Positions 1 to 8,048 of a stretch of 64,000 bases of DNA are shown piece after piece; the first letter of the stretch is position 1; each line of letters begins with the position of its first letter. The DNA is taken from assembly GCA_964512095.1 (NCBI GenBank), contig CAZEIH010000007.1:1-64000 (forward strand). Direction: 5' to 3'. Made by a program: the position numbers and the translations under genes. The stretch is from DTU013 sp964512095 (lineage in GTDB: Bacteria; Bacillota; Clostridia; Acetivibrionales; DTU013). The notes under the pieces are model-generated. The model searched no databases and was not told where the DNA came from. It was given only the letters and a program-made list of their open reading frames with translations.

Positions 1-80
1 AAGCAGTTATTTGAATAATGTGTGAGATAAATTATCAAAAAAGCAGAAATGTCCCGCTCCCCAGCTCCCCAGCTCCAGGT

Positions 81-1391
81 TTAATGGCTTTTGCTGGTGC
101 TTGAGTTGGTGCTTGAGTTATTGATGGACAGCCAGGCTGTGATCAGCAGGATTAGTAAGAGCGAAGTATTGCCCAATATTGCAAAGAAGCTGTTGAAATT
201 GAATGCTATGTTTGTAGTTACGGGTATTGCCACAGCTGGTGCAGCAATTAGCGATGTGGTGTCAAGTAGGAGTATACCTATCCGGGTATATAAGGCGGCA
301 AGTATTCCCTGAATGAACTTTCCTGCCAGATAAGGGCGGATATTTATGTCTGTTTCGGATACTATGCTCATTACCTGAGAGTGGACAGATAGACCTGCCC
401 AGCCTATAAGAAAGCTAATGGCCGGTAGCTTTAGTGCTAAAGGCTCACTGGTCCCCTGGCTAATAAGCCCCGAACCTGTAGTTATCTCAAACATACCGCT
501 CAAAATACCCGACACTAGGTTTTTTATTGTATCTGCTGGTATTATCTGCTTCAGTAGATGTGAAATAGCTTCAGAAATTGAGTTGATAGTTCCCGTCTCA
601 TTCATCAAGGCGATAATTACAGAAAATAGAACAATAAAGCCACCTATTGTTAATATGGTTGAAACAGAGCTTTTTATTGCGTTGCCTAGTAATGAACCAA
701 AGTTTATTTTTGTGTAATTGGTCGTTAACATCTGATTTTTAATGTCGGAGAGTCTTTTTTTATTAGTATTATATTGCATCAGTGAGCTTCTTTTTTTTGT
801 GACCTGAGAAGAATTCTGCTTATAGTACCTAAAGATGAAGCCTACTGTGATGCAGGATATAAGATGACATATAAATAAAAACAGACCGATGACTGGTGAA
901 CCAAGCATTCCTGTTCCCACTGCGCCAATAATGAATAGGGGACCGGAGTTGTTTGTGAAGGCCAGCAGCCTTTCAGCTTCATGCTTGGTCAACGAGCCGC
1001 TTTTTCTCATATCAGTTGTTATTTTAGCGCCAACAGGATATCCGGATGTAACTCCTAGAGCCAGAGCAAAGGAGGCGCAGCCGGGGACATTGAACAAGGG
1101 CCTCATTAGTGGCTCCAGTAGACTCCCGGCAGCTTTAGTAAAGCCCGAAGAATTCATTATTTCACTGGCAACAAAGAAGGGAAATAGTGAAGGCACAACG
1201 ACAGAGGCCCACAGACTGAGACCATTTAGTGCGGATTTTACAGCGGTATTAGAATATATGATAAGACATATGATGAAGATTAGACATATTAATGGAATCG
1301 ACAAATACCTAATATATATCAGTATCGTCGGTTGGAATGTAAGCATTATTATAAGAAACACAGAGGCAAGGAGAATAAATGCTACTATCAT
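81..1391 (-). CDS. ylbJ: Sporulation integral membrane protein YlbJ
   Basis: A 436-residue polytopic membrane protein with the features of the YlbJ family, which belongs to the nucleoside-recognition (Gate) fold and is needed for spore cortex formation in Bacillus. Hydrophobic segments alternate along the whole length, starting with two close helices at residues 1-50. The conserved region around residues 60-130 contains SLFPFF and SGYPVGAK, and a second Gate-like half begins near residue 225. The ATG has only a weak GGGT upstream, so a slightly later start is possible. It follows ilvE on the same strand, but a strong terminator (1480-1537) and a repeat separate them, so it is probably transcribed alone. 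Family assignment is confident; the transported substrate is unknown. Confidence 0.88.
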   Translation of the reverse strand: MIVAFILLASVFLIIMLTFQPTILIYIRYLSIPLICLIFIICLIIYSNTAVKSALNGLSLWASVVVPSLFPFFVASEIMNSSGFTKAAGSLLEPLMRPLFNVPGCASFALALGVTSGYPVGAKITTDMRKSGSLTKHEAERLLAFTNNSGPLFIIGAVGTGMLGSPVIGLFLFICHLISCITVGFIFRYYKQNSSQVTKKRSSLMQYNTNKKRLSDIKNQMLTTNYTKINFGSLLGNAIKSSVSTILTIGGFIVLFSVIIALMNETGTINSISEAISHLLKQIIPADTIKNLVSGILSGMFEITTGSGLISQGTSEPLALKLPAISFLIGWAGLSVHSQVMSIVSETDINIRPYLAGKFIQGILAALYTRIGILLLDTTSLIAAPAVAIPVTTNIAFNFNSFFAILGNTSLLLILLITAWLSINNSSTNSSTSKSH

Positions 1392-1479
1392 AAACCCGTC
1401 TCAATTATTTACGTTACTAAGAAATGTATTTCCAAAACAAAAAAATATTACATGGATTCATTGGGGGCATATGTTTTTG

Positions 1480-1537
1480 AAAAAAAGGGACGGTTTGTTA
1501 GGCTACAGCATAATACTGTGTCATACAAAACCGTCCC
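1480..1537 (-). terminator. Intrinsic terminator of ilvE
   Basis: On the minus strand GGGACGGTTTTGT pairs with ACAAACCGTCCC around an inner hairpin (ACAGTA/TGCTGT) and is followed directly by seven Ts (1480-1486). Position and polarity fit the end of ilvE transcription and isolate it from ylbJ. Confidence 0.8.
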
Positions 1538-1550
1538 ATAAATACTTTTT

Positions 1551-1643
1551 CCTATGTCTTCATTCATCGCTGACTTCTATAGGTCGGCGATGAATGAATG
1601 GAGTTCAGTCTCCACCTGACTCCCTTGGTGAAGCGGATTGACT
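1551..1643 (+). repeat. Dispersed modular repeat family 1, copy A
   Basis: This copy has the head (CTATGTCTTC), the palindromic module around TATAGGTCGGCGATGAATGA, the hairpin module GGAGTTCAGTCTCC and the tail CTCCCTTGGTGAAGCGGATTGACT. It lacks the central GAATTAATTAACTTCC module that copies B, D and G carry. It lies between the ilvE terminator and the ilvE stop codon. Confidence 0.75.
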
Positions 1644-1644
1644 A

Positions 1645-2460
1645 TTACTTAATTTCAGTTATCCAATTGAATTCATCCTTCGCTGTACCATTTTGAATAC
1701 CGGTTATAGTGTCGTATAGCCTTGAAGATATATCTCCGATCTTTCCACCGCCTACTGTAATAACTTTTCCGTCCCAGTTCAGCTCACCAATTGGAGAAAT
1801 AACAGCTGCAGTGCCGGTGCCAAATGCTTCAACTAGATTGCCCTGTTCATGAGCTTCAAACAATTCCTGAACTCCCAGCCTTCTTTCGGTGACCTTAATG
1901 CCCCAATTTCTAAGTAGTTGTATGCAGGAATTTCTAGTTATGCCAGGTAGTATGCTTCCGTCGAGGGAAGGGGTAATTACTTCATCGCCTATCTTGAAGA
2001 AAACATTCATAGAGCCGACCTCTTCTATGTATTTTCTCTCAACGCCGTCAAGCCACATTACCTGTACATATCCTTTGTCGTGAGCTATTTCCTGGGCCTT
2101 CAGGCTTGCAGCATAGTTTGCNNNNNNNNNNNNNNNNNNNNNNNNNNNNNNNNNNNNNNNNNNNNNNNNNNNNNNNNNNNNNNNNNNNNNNNNNNNNNNN
2201 NNNNNNNNNNNNNNNNNNNNNTCCTTTGCCTTGTAGGCCTTTAATCCTTCAAAAATGGCCTGGCCGTAATGGAACACCATTGTTGATGGGTCAAGGGATA
2301 AAGGACCATATGGAATTATCCTCGGGTCGTACCAGCCTTTTTCTACACTATAGTCCATAATGAACATATGATCTGAAAAGTACTGTCCAAAGCCAAGCTT
2401 TGTCTGATCAGGTTTGGCTTTTGGGTTCTGAGTTTTCTGAATGCTTATTTTTTGAGTCAT
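1645..2460 (-). CDS. ilvE: Branched-chain amino acid aminotransferase (interrupted by an assembly gap)
   Basis: A PLP-dependent class IV aminotransferase that interconverts branched-chain 2-oxo acids and leucine, isoleucine or valine. The N-terminal part shows FGQYFSDHMF and GQAIFEGLKAY. The C-terminal part shows NYAASLKAQ, EEVGSMNVFF, GSILPGITRNS and EAFGTGTAAVISP, all typical of the roughly 360-residue BCAT type found in Bacillus. One hundred Ns at 2122-2221 remove the middle, including the PLP-binding lysine that normally lies four residues before the NYAAS motif. Comparison with family length suggests about 120 residues are missing, more than the 34 codons the Ns imply. The frame is kept across the Ns, so the gene is probably intact in the organism. 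No T-box was seen upstream. Confidence 0.9.
   Translation of the reverse strand: MTQKISIQKTQNPKAKPDQTKLGFGQYFSDHMFIMDYSVEKGWYDPRIIPYGPLSLDPSTMVFHYGQAIFEGLKAYKAKXXXXXXXXXXXXXXXXXXXXXXXXXXXXXXXXXXANYAASLKAQEIAHDKGYVQVMWLDGVERKYIEEVGSMNVFFKIGDEVITPSLDGSILPGITRNSCIQLLRNWGIKVTERRLGVQELFEAHEQGNLVEAFGTGTAAVISPIGELNWDGKVITVGGGKIGDISSRLYDTITGIQNGTAKDEFNWITEIK
2122..2221. other. Scaffold gap of 100 Ns
   Basis: Exactly 100 undetermined bases inside ilvE. A round number is the usual placeholder for a gap of unknown size, and the expected protein length implies roughly 360 missing bases. All coordinates to the right are therefore relative to an arbitrary spacer. Confidence 0.95.
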
Positions 2461-2597
2461 TTAAACTCCTCCTAACTTTTTAAGCTTTGAACACTTTTTT
2501 CTATTATGCAACTTTTTCTCCAAAAAATCTAGCTATATAACGAAAAATTATATAAAACACTGGGCTTTTATTATATAGAGCCTGCTCAGCCAGCTTA

Positions 2598-2689
2598 TTT
2601 ATCTATGTCTTCTGAAGACGAATTAATTAACTTCCTTGGTCAGGTGAAGTTCAGTCTCCACCTGACTCCCTGAGCGAAGCGAATTGACT
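2598..2689 (+). repeat. Dispersed modular repeat family 1, copy B
   Basis: The head TTATCTATGTCTTC is followed directly by GAAGACGAATTAATTAACTT, the hairpin module GTTCAGTCTCCACCTGACTC and the tail CCTGAGCGAAGCGAATTGAC. The GACCTCTATAGGTC palindrome present in copy G is absent. Confidence 0.75.
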
Positions 2690-2706
2690 CCTCGAGCTTC
2701 GTTTGT

Positions 2707-2862
2707 TCAGCTCCAGGCAGCTCCAAGCAGTTCCAGGCAGCTCCAGGCAGCTCCAAGCAGCTCCAAGCAGCTCCAGGCAGCTCCAGGCAGCTCCAGGCAG
2801 CTCCAGGCAGCTCCAAGCAGTTCCAGGCAGCTCCAGGCAGCTCCAGGCAGCTCCAGGCAGCT
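2707..2862 (+). repeat. Tandem array of a 10-bp unit, 15 copies
   Basis: Fifteen head-to-tail units of CTCCARGCAG run from 2711 to 2860, with a partial unit (GTTCAG) before and CTC after. The variants are CTCCAGGCAG, CTCCAAGCAG and TTCCAGGCAG. A 10-bp period is not a multiple of three, so the open frames through it on both strands are by-products. It lies exactly between copies B and C of repeat family 1. Confidence 0.9.
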
Positions 2863-2868
2863 CTCGCG

Positions 2869-2966
2869 TTTATCTATGTCTTCAGAAGGCACTGACCTCT
2901 ATAGGTCGGCAATGAATGGATGGAGTTCAGTCTCCATCTGACTCCCTAAGTGAAGCGAATTGACTA
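2869..2966 (+). repeat. Dispersed modular repeat family 1, copy C
   Basis: Head TTATCTATGTCTTCAGAAG, palindrome GACCTCTATAGGTC, hairpin GGAGTTCAGTCTCC and tail CCCTAAGTGAAGCGAATTGA. Like copy A, it lacks the central AATTAATTAACTTCC module. Confidence 0.75.
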
Positions 2967-3067
2967 TATAGCCCTATCCACTCCCAGTTAATGGAGAAGT
3001 CAGCATATTGCCAATCAAGCAATTATTTGCTATTATTACAAGCATACAATTAGTAGCAGGAGGAGCA

Positions 3068-3565
3068 ATGAAAAGCATTTTCTTTCCCCGAATATATGTC
3101 AGCGGAATAAAGGATATTACAGACCAGCTTTTGAAGCAAAACAATATAAAAGGTCTTATACTAGACATTGATAACACTTTGGTACCTAACCACGTGGCTG
3201 ACGCTGACGAGAGTGCTGTGAAATGGATTGAAAAAATGAAGGATTCTGGCTATAAATTGTGTATAGTATCAAATGCAGCTAAAAAGCGCGTGATTAGATT
3301 TAATGACAAAATAAAGCTTGATGCGATCCACAGAGCCATGAAACCAGCTACGGCTGCCTTTAAAAGAGCAGGAAGAGTAATGGAGCTGGAAAGCAGTAGT
3401 ATAGCAGTAATAGGTGACCAAATCTTTACTGATATACATGGTGGCAATCGGGCAGGTATGTTTACAATATTGGTAAATCCCATTGATTCTCGAGAAGGAA
3501 GTCTTGTCAAATTTAAGCGCATATTTGAGAAACGGATTCTAGAGAAATATAAAAATTTAGTGTAG
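3068..3565 (+). CDS. yqeG: YqeG-type HAD IIIA phosphatase
   Basis: A 165-residue HAD-superfamily hydrolase of the YqeG family. Motif I is seen as DIDNTLVP (about residues 33-40) with both nucleophile aspartates. SNA marks motif II, and VIGDQIFTDIHGGN is motif IV. The ATG at 3068 is chosen because GGAGGAG lies just before it; an in-frame ATG at 3008 has no such site. Length and motifs match the Bacillus family, whose physiological substrate is not settled. It is followed 12 bp later by aroE, and the pairing with shikimate dehydrogenase is common in Firmicutes, so the two are probably co-transcribed. Confidence 0.9.
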   Translation: MKSIFFPRIYVSGIKDITDQLLKQNNIKGLILDIDNTLVPNHVADADESAVKWIEKMKDSGYKLCIVSNAAKKRVIRFNDKIKLDAIHRAMKPATAAFKRAGRVMELESSSIAVIGDQIFTDIHGGNRAGMFTILVNPIDSREGSLVKFKRIFEKRILEKYKNLV

Positions 3566-3577
3566 TAAGGTAATGAC

Positions 3578-4480
3578 ATGGAACTGGATATAAGAGTAAA
3601 CGGATCAACAAAGCTGACAGGTCTTATTGGAAACCCGGTGGAACATACAGTTTCACCTGTTCTTCATAATACTCTTTTTTCAAGAATGGGACTAAATGGT
3701 ATATACATTCCAATTAAGCCGGAGAGGGACTGTCTTGGCCAAGCTGTTGCCGGATTGAAGGCTGCAGGCTTTACAGGCTTCAATGTTACAATTCCATTTA
3801 AAGAGGCTATTTTGGAACACCTTGATGATGTAAGCTCAGAGGTGCACCTCCTTGGAACAGCTAACACCGTACATATCAACAAAGGTAGGCTTGTAGGATA
3901 TAATACCGATGGGGATGGGTTTATTCATGGGTTTAGAACGCAGACTGGTGCTGAGCTGGTAGGAAAGTCGGTTTGTATACTAGGGGCCGGCGGTACAGCA
4001 AGAACACTGGCTGTTAAGCTTGCTGTAGAGGGAGCGGATAAGATCTGTATTATCAATAGAACCCAGTCAAGAGCTAATGAAATCGTAAGCTATATTAATT
4101 CCGGCCTTCCAGATGGTACCGTAAAGACGAAATTTGTCAGGTCAGCAGTCGCTGAATCGAATGATGCATATGATATTCTTAATAAATATGATGTGATAAT
4201 AAATACCACTTCTGTAGGTATGTTTCCTGAGGTAAATAAAAGCCCGATAAAAGAAGATTTTGAGTTTATTTCAAAACCTATTGTATATGACGTCATATAC
4301 AATCCAGCCGCGACAAAGCTCATTCACAATGCCCAAAAAAATGGGTGCATAACTGCCAATGGTACAGGTATGCTTTTTTTTCAAGGACTGAAGGCTTTTG
4401 AAATATGGATGGGTATAAATTTACACGAAAATGATGTAAATGATCTTTGGATAGAATTCCTGAAATATTTAGAAGATTAA
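3578..4480 (+). CDS. aroE: Shikimate dehydrogenase
   Basis: A 300-residue NADP-dependent enzyme that reduces 3-dehydroshikimate to shikimate in chorismate synthesis. The N-terminal substrate domain shows GNPVEHTVSPVLHN and GFNVTIPFKE with the conserved lysine. The cofactor domain shows GAGGTARTLAVKL, then INRT, a typical NADP-preferring pattern, and NTTSVGM further on. The C-terminus has GTGMLFFQGLKAFEIWMG. The reading frame is complete and of normal length, and AATGACATGG sets the start. It sits 12 bp after yqeG. The window also carries aroQ and aroB, each in a different transcription unit, so the pathway genes are scattered rather than in one operon. Confidence 0.95.
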   Translation: MELDIRVNGSTKLTGLIGNPVEHTVSPVLHNTLFSRMGLNGIYIPIKPERDCLGQAVAGLKAAGFTGFNVTIPFKEAILEHLDDVSSEVHLLGTANTVHINKGRLVGYNTDGDGFIHGFRTQTGAELVGKSVCILGAGGTARTLAVKLAVEGADKICIINRTQSRANEIVSYINSGLPDGTVKTKFVRSAVAESNDAYDILNKYDVIINTTSVGMFPEVNKSPIKEDFEFISKPIVYDVIYNPAATKLIHNAQKNGCITANGTGMLFFQGLKAFEIWMGINLHENDVNDLWIEFLKYLED

Positions 4481-4557
4481 AGGGTTTTTTATGCTATGTG
4501 GAGAATATCGGATGTAGATTTCATAACAAAATATACAATGTAAGGTTCGGGGGAGTT

Positions 4558-5358
4558 ATGGTTGCTTTTTATATTTTTATTTTTTTTCTTGGACTGATTA
4601 TAGGATCTTTTGTGAATGTGCTCATATATCGCATACCTGAGGGTAAATCGATTGTTAGCCCGCCATCTTCTTGTACAACCTGCGGAAACAGGCTTACCAC
4701 CATTGATTTGGTGCCTGTATTCAGTTATGTATTTCTCAAAGGTAAATGCAGGCATTGCGGAGATAAGATTTCGCCACGGTATCCATTGATAGAGCTTTTA
4801 ACGGCAGTTGTTTTCACAATTCTGTTTATAAAATACGGTTTTACTGTTCCTTTTTTTGCATTCGCATACCTTATGATGATACTGATTGCTGTGTTCTTTA
4901 TTGATATAGATCATAGAATCATTCCTAATGGCCTTGTTTTAGCAGGACTTGCAGGAGGCCTTGTCTTTTTCATTTATAATTGCATTAGCCCAATGCCGGA
5001 GATTTTTGGTGATAGCAAGTGGTGGACACCACTTGTTGGACTTTTCCCAGGCTCAGGCTTTCTCCTTTTGGTTGCTATACTGGGCGCGCTGATTTACAGG
5101 ACTGAGGATGCGATGGGTATGGGAGATGTAAAGTTGATGGCACCCATAGGACTGTTCCTTGGATGGAAACTATGTATAACAGCCCTTGCTGCCTCAATCC
5201 TCCTTGGAGGAGTTCTTTCCATGGTGCTTATACTGTTACGTATAAAGAAAAGAAAAGACACTGTTGCATTTGGCCCTTTTATAGTAATAGGAGCATTTGC
5301 GACAATTATGTGGGGCTGGGAGCTTGTGCATTGGTTTTACGGTTATATGGGCATATAG
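4558..5358 (+). CDS. Prepilin peptidase (type IV leader peptidase/N-methyltransferase)
   Basis: A 266-residue membrane protease that cleaves and N-methylates type IV prepilin-like leaders (PilD/ComC family). An N-terminal membrane helix ends in GSFVNVLIYRIP. The cytoplasmic loop carries two pairs of cysteines (CTTC and CRHC), the zinc-binding form. The two catalytic aspartates lie in FFIDIDHRIIPN and GMGDVKLMAPIG, followed by several membrane helices. The ATG at 4558 has GGGGGAG directly upstream and is preferred over longer in-frame starts. No pilin genes are in the window, but the next gene is comFB-like, so a link with competence or type IV pili is an inference. Confidence 0.92.
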   Translation: MVAFYIFIFFLGLIIGSFVNVLIYRIPEGKSIVSPPSSCTTCGNRLTTIDLVPVFSYVFLKGKCRHCGDKISPRYPLIELLTAVVFTILFIKYGFTVPFFAFAYLMMILIAVFFIDIDHRIIPNGLVLAGLAGGLVFFIYNCISPMPEIFGDSKWWTPLVGLFPGSGFLLLVAILGALIYRTEDAMGMGDVKLMAPIGLFLGWKLCITALAASILLGGVLSMVLILLRIKKRKDTVAFGPFIVIGAFATIMWGWELVHWFYGYMGI

Positions 5359-5402
5359 GATAATAGATTATATAAAAATTTGCGTATTTGGGAGGAAATA
5401 AA

Positions 5403-5681
5403 ATGGTACAGATCAAAAACTATATGGAGGAGCTGGTATTTAGTCAGATGAAGGAGATTTTAACAGATATCAATATGTGCACCTGCGAAAAATGCCTTCT
5501 TGATATTGCAGCTATAGCTCTTAATGATCTTCCTGCGAAATATGTTGTTACTGAAAAAGGAGAGCTTTATTCCAAAATTAATACACTGGGACAGCAGTTT
5601 GAGGTGGATCTTGTTTCTGCAATCACAAAGGCTGCAGTACTGGTTAAAAGAAGGCCAAGGCATAGTGAAAACCACTCGTGA
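5403..5681 (+). CDS. comFB: ComFB family late-competence protein
   Basis: A 92-residue protein of the ComFB family, named for the middle gene of the Bacillus comF operon, whose role in DNA uptake is poorly defined. The N-terminal MEELV(F) segment and the CTCEKC cluster near residues 25-30, followed by DIAAIALNDLPAKYV, are the family hallmarks. The cysteines probably bind zinc. The ATG at 5403 is preferred because GGGAGGAAAT lies 5-12 bases before it; a TTG at 5388 would overlap that site. It follows the prepilin peptidase by 44 bp. Whether it acts in competence here is untested, since comFA and comFC are not present. Confidence 0.85.
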   Translation: MVQIKNYMEELVFSQMKEILTDINMCTCEKCLLDIAAIALNDLPAKYVVTEKGELYSKINTLGQQFEVDLVSAITKAAVLVKRRPRHSENHS

Positions 5682-5731
5682 GGCTAATGTGATGATGGAT
5701 ATATGCCATTGTAAAGGGGAATTATACTGAT

Positions 5732-6172
5732 ATGCAAAACAGGGTAATTGTGTTAAACGGTCCCAATTTAAATCTCCTTGGAACAAGGGAAAAGGATGTT
5801 TACGGAACAACCACTCTTGCAAATATAGCTGCTGATGTAAACAGCGAGGCTCAGCTATTGGGACTGGAGGTGGATTTTGTTCAGACTAACCATGAGGGTG
5901 AGATTATTGACAAGCTTCACGAAGCTAGAGGTAAGTATGATCTAATTATCATAAACCCTGGGGCATATACGCATTACAGCATAGCTATAAGGGATGCTGT
6001 TAAGGCTGTTGAGTTGCCATGTATTGAAGTGCATATTTCCAATATATATGCTAGGGAGGAGTTTAGAAGCAAATCAGTTATAGCTCCTGTATGTACCGGG
6101 CAGATAAGCGGGTTTGGGGTATACAGCTACATAGTTGCCTTAAATGCAGCTTCGATACTTTTAAGTGAGTAG
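5732..6172 (+). CDS. aroQ: 3-dehydroquinate dehydratase, type II
   Basis: A 146-residue type II dehydroquinase that makes 3-dehydroshikimate, the third step of the shikimate pathway. It has NGPNLNLLGTRE at the N-terminus with the catalytic tyrosine a few residues later (DVYG). NPGAYTHYSIAIRDA is in the middle, and IEVHISNIYAREEFR carries the conserved histidine. The length is normal. It begins 50 bp after comFB and ends 26 bp before the TTG start of the Xaa-Pro peptidase gene. The order aroQ, peptidase, efp matches yqhS-yqhT-efp of Bacillus subtilis. Confidence 0.95.
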   Translation: MQNRVIVLNGPNLNLLGTREKDVYGTTTLANIAADVNSEAQLLGLEVDFVQTNHEGEIIDKLHEARGKYDLIIINPGAYTHYSIAIRDAVKAVELPCIEVHISNIYAREEFRSKSVIAPVCTGQISGFGVYSYIVALNAASILLSE

Positions 6173-6198
6173 AAGTGAGTAGAAAGGGAGAACTTGAA

Positions 6199-7275
6199 TT
6201 GTCAGAAATATACCAGAACAGGTTAAAGAATTTGCGAGCTAAAATGAAGCTTAAAAATGTAGAAGCAGTGTTAATAACAAAGAAAGTCAACTACATGTAT
6301 ATGTCAGGCTTTACCGGAACATCGGCAATACTATATATAACTCATAGCAAAGCGGTGCTTATAACCGATTTCAGGTATAATGAGCAGGCAGCTAAGCAAG
6401 CTCCGGATTTTGAAATAGTACGATATATAGGCAGTATTTTTGAAGAATTGAATACAATGTTGAAAAATGACAACATAGAGAAGCTGTCATTTGAAGACTA
6501 TGATTTAGTATATTCTAAGTACACTGAGTTTTCTGAAAAGCTTAATGCACAATTGGTTCCTCTGGGTAGAATGCTTGAAGAGTTACGGAGAGTGAAGGAT
6601 GAAGCTGAGATAGAGCTTATAAAAAAATCCGCGACTATAGTTGATGGGGTTTTTTCTTATATACTGGGTTTTATCAAGCCGGGTCTTACAGAAATTGAAA
6701 TTGCTGCTGAAATGGAACATCAAATGAGACGTCTAGGGGCAGAAGGTCCTTCCTTTGAAACGATTGTGGCGTCGGGCAGACGTGCTTCAATGCCTCATGG
6801 CGTAGCATCTGATAAAATAGTAGAGTCTGGAGATGTAATAACTATGGACTATGGAGCAATATACAAAGGTTATTGCTCTGATATAACAAGAACCATATTT
6901 CTTGGTGAGCCTGAGGAAGAGATGAAGAAAATATACGAAATAGTTCTTGAGGCCAATTTAAAAGGGCTGCAGGCTGTGAAGGCTGAAATGTCAGGTAAAT
7001 CAGTAGATGCAGTTGCAAGAGAATTTATTTCAGAGGCAGGCTATAGAGATTATTTTGGACATGGACTTGGACATGGAGTTGGCCTTGAGATTCATGAGGA
7101 TCCAACATTGTCTACAAGAGGAGATATGATACTTAAGGATGGTATGGTCGTTACAGTAGAGCCGGGTATTTATATTCCTAAGCTGGGAGGCGTGAGAATC
7201 GAGGATATGGTGGTTGTAGACGGCGATAGTGCACAGGTTTTAACAGCATCAACTAAAGAAATGATTTTACTTTAA
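6199..7275 (+). CDS. Xaa-Pro aminopeptidase family (M24) protein
   Basis: A 358-residue M24 metallopeptidase of the PapA/YqhT group, expected to remove an N-terminal residue preceding proline. The N-terminal creatinase-like domain covers about residues 1-130. The catalytic pita-bread domain has the five metal ligands in TMDYGA, SDITRT, GHGLGHGVGLEIHE, VEPGIY and RIEDM. The start is taken as TTG at 6199, because AAAGGGAG at 6183-6190 is correctly spaced from it. A GTG at 6175 would need a ribosome site inside aroQ. It lies between aroQ and efp, and co-occurrence with efp is usual in Firmicutes, both acting on proline-related problems. Confidence 0.9.
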   Translation: MSEIYQNRLKNLRAKMKLKNVEAVLITKKVNYMYMSGFTGTSAILYITHSKAVLITDFRYNEQAAKQAPDFEIVRYIGSIFEELNTMLKNDNIEKLSFEDYDLVYSKYTEFSEKLNAQLVPLGRMLEELRRVKDEAEIELIKKSATIVDGVFSYILGFIKPGLTEIEIAAEMEHQMRRLGAEGPSFETIVASGRRASMPHGVASDKIVESGDVITMDYGAIYKGYCSDITRTIFLGEPEEEMKKIYEIVLEANLKGLQAVKAEMSGKSVDAVAREFISEAGYRDYFGHGLGHGVGLEIHEDPTLSTRGDMILKDGMVVTVEPGIYIPKLGGVRIEDMVVVDGDSAQVLTASTKEMILL

Positions 7276-7411
7276 AGATTTAAAGGAAAAATATATCTTG
7301 AAATGAAGGGTATTTTAATTTACTATTATATAGTTGCTATATACATATGGAAGCATCTGTTATATTAAATTTTTTGTGCTATAAAGTAGAAAATTGTGGA
7401 GGTAAGGATTT

Positions 7412-7969
7412 ATGATAAGTGCGGGAGAATTTAGAAATGGCGCCACATTTGAGATTGATGGTCAGGTTTTTCAGGTTATTGAATTCCAACATGTTAAACC
7501 GGGAAAGGGTGCTGCTTTTGTCAGGACAAAACTAAAGAATATAATAACAGGGGCGACAGTTGAAAGAACCTTTAGCCCATCTGACAAAATGCCTAAAGCG
7601 CATATTGAGAGAAATGATATGCAATATCTGTATAATGATGGTGACCTTTATTACTTTATGGACACGGAATCATATGAACAGCTGCCCATAAATAAGGAGA
7701 CTATCGGCGATACGTTTAAGTTTGTAAAAGAAAACATGATAGTCAAAATACTTTCATTCAAGGGTAATGTTTTCGGCATAGAACCTCCTACATTTGTAGA
7801 GCTGGAAATTACAGAAACCGAGCCTGGCTACAAAGGTGATACTGCTACCGGAGCAACCAAGCATGCTACTCTTGAAACCGGCGCCATCGTAAAGGTTCCT
7901 CTCTTTATAAACCAGGGTGATGTTATCAGGATTGATACCAGGACCGGTGATTATTTAGAAAGAGCGTAA
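7412..7969 (+). CDS. efp: Translation elongation factor P
   Basis: A 185-residue EF-P that relieves ribosome stalling at polyproline stretches. It contains the three beta-barrel domains of the family. The N-terminal KOW-like part has FRNGATFEIDGQVFQVIEFQHVKPGKG, with the tip lysine in PGKG at about residue 32. The C-terminal OB fold has GDVIRIDTRTGDYLERA, the family signature. GGAGG lies seven bases before the ATG. The 136-bp gap upstream probably holds its own promoter. No modification gene for the tip lysine is adjacent. Confidence 0.97.
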   Translation: MISAGEFRNGATFEIDGQVFQVIEFQHVKPGKGAAFVRTKLKNIITGATVERTFSPSDKMPKAHIERNDMQYLYNDGDLYYFMDTESYEQLPINKETIGDTFKFVKENMIVKILSFKGNVFGIEPPTFVELEITETEPGYKGDTATGATKHATLETGAIVKVPLFINQGDVIRIDTRTGDYLERA

Positions 7970-8048
7970 CCCTTATTTGTATAACGTGACATTCGATGGG
8001 AATATTATCTAGAAGTAATAATGCATATAAAATATTATGGAGGTACTT

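Larger units (their letters stand above)
2461..3067. other. Gene-free repeat-rich interval
   Basis: The region upstream of ilvE (minus) and yqeG (plus). It holds two copies of repeat family 1 with a 10-bp tandem array between them. The first 140 bases are AT-rich and should contain the ilvE promoter, although no convincing -35/-10 pair was assigned. No T-box core or coding sequence was recognised. Confidence 0.7.

Noticed and set aside
2461..2600. T-box or leucine attenuator upstream of ilvE
   Set aside because: No TGGTACCGCG-type core or leader peptide with Leu/Val/Ile codons was found.
2684..2941. Apparent protein-coding frames across the 10-bp array (SSRQLQAAP-type repeats)
   Set aside because: The unit is 10 bp, so every frame is open by repetition on both strands. 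There is no ribosome site and no homologue; it is a tandem array, not a gene.
2598..2966. Complete insertion sequence around the family 1 repeats
   Set aside because: No transposase frame lies between the copies, so they are listed as repeats only.
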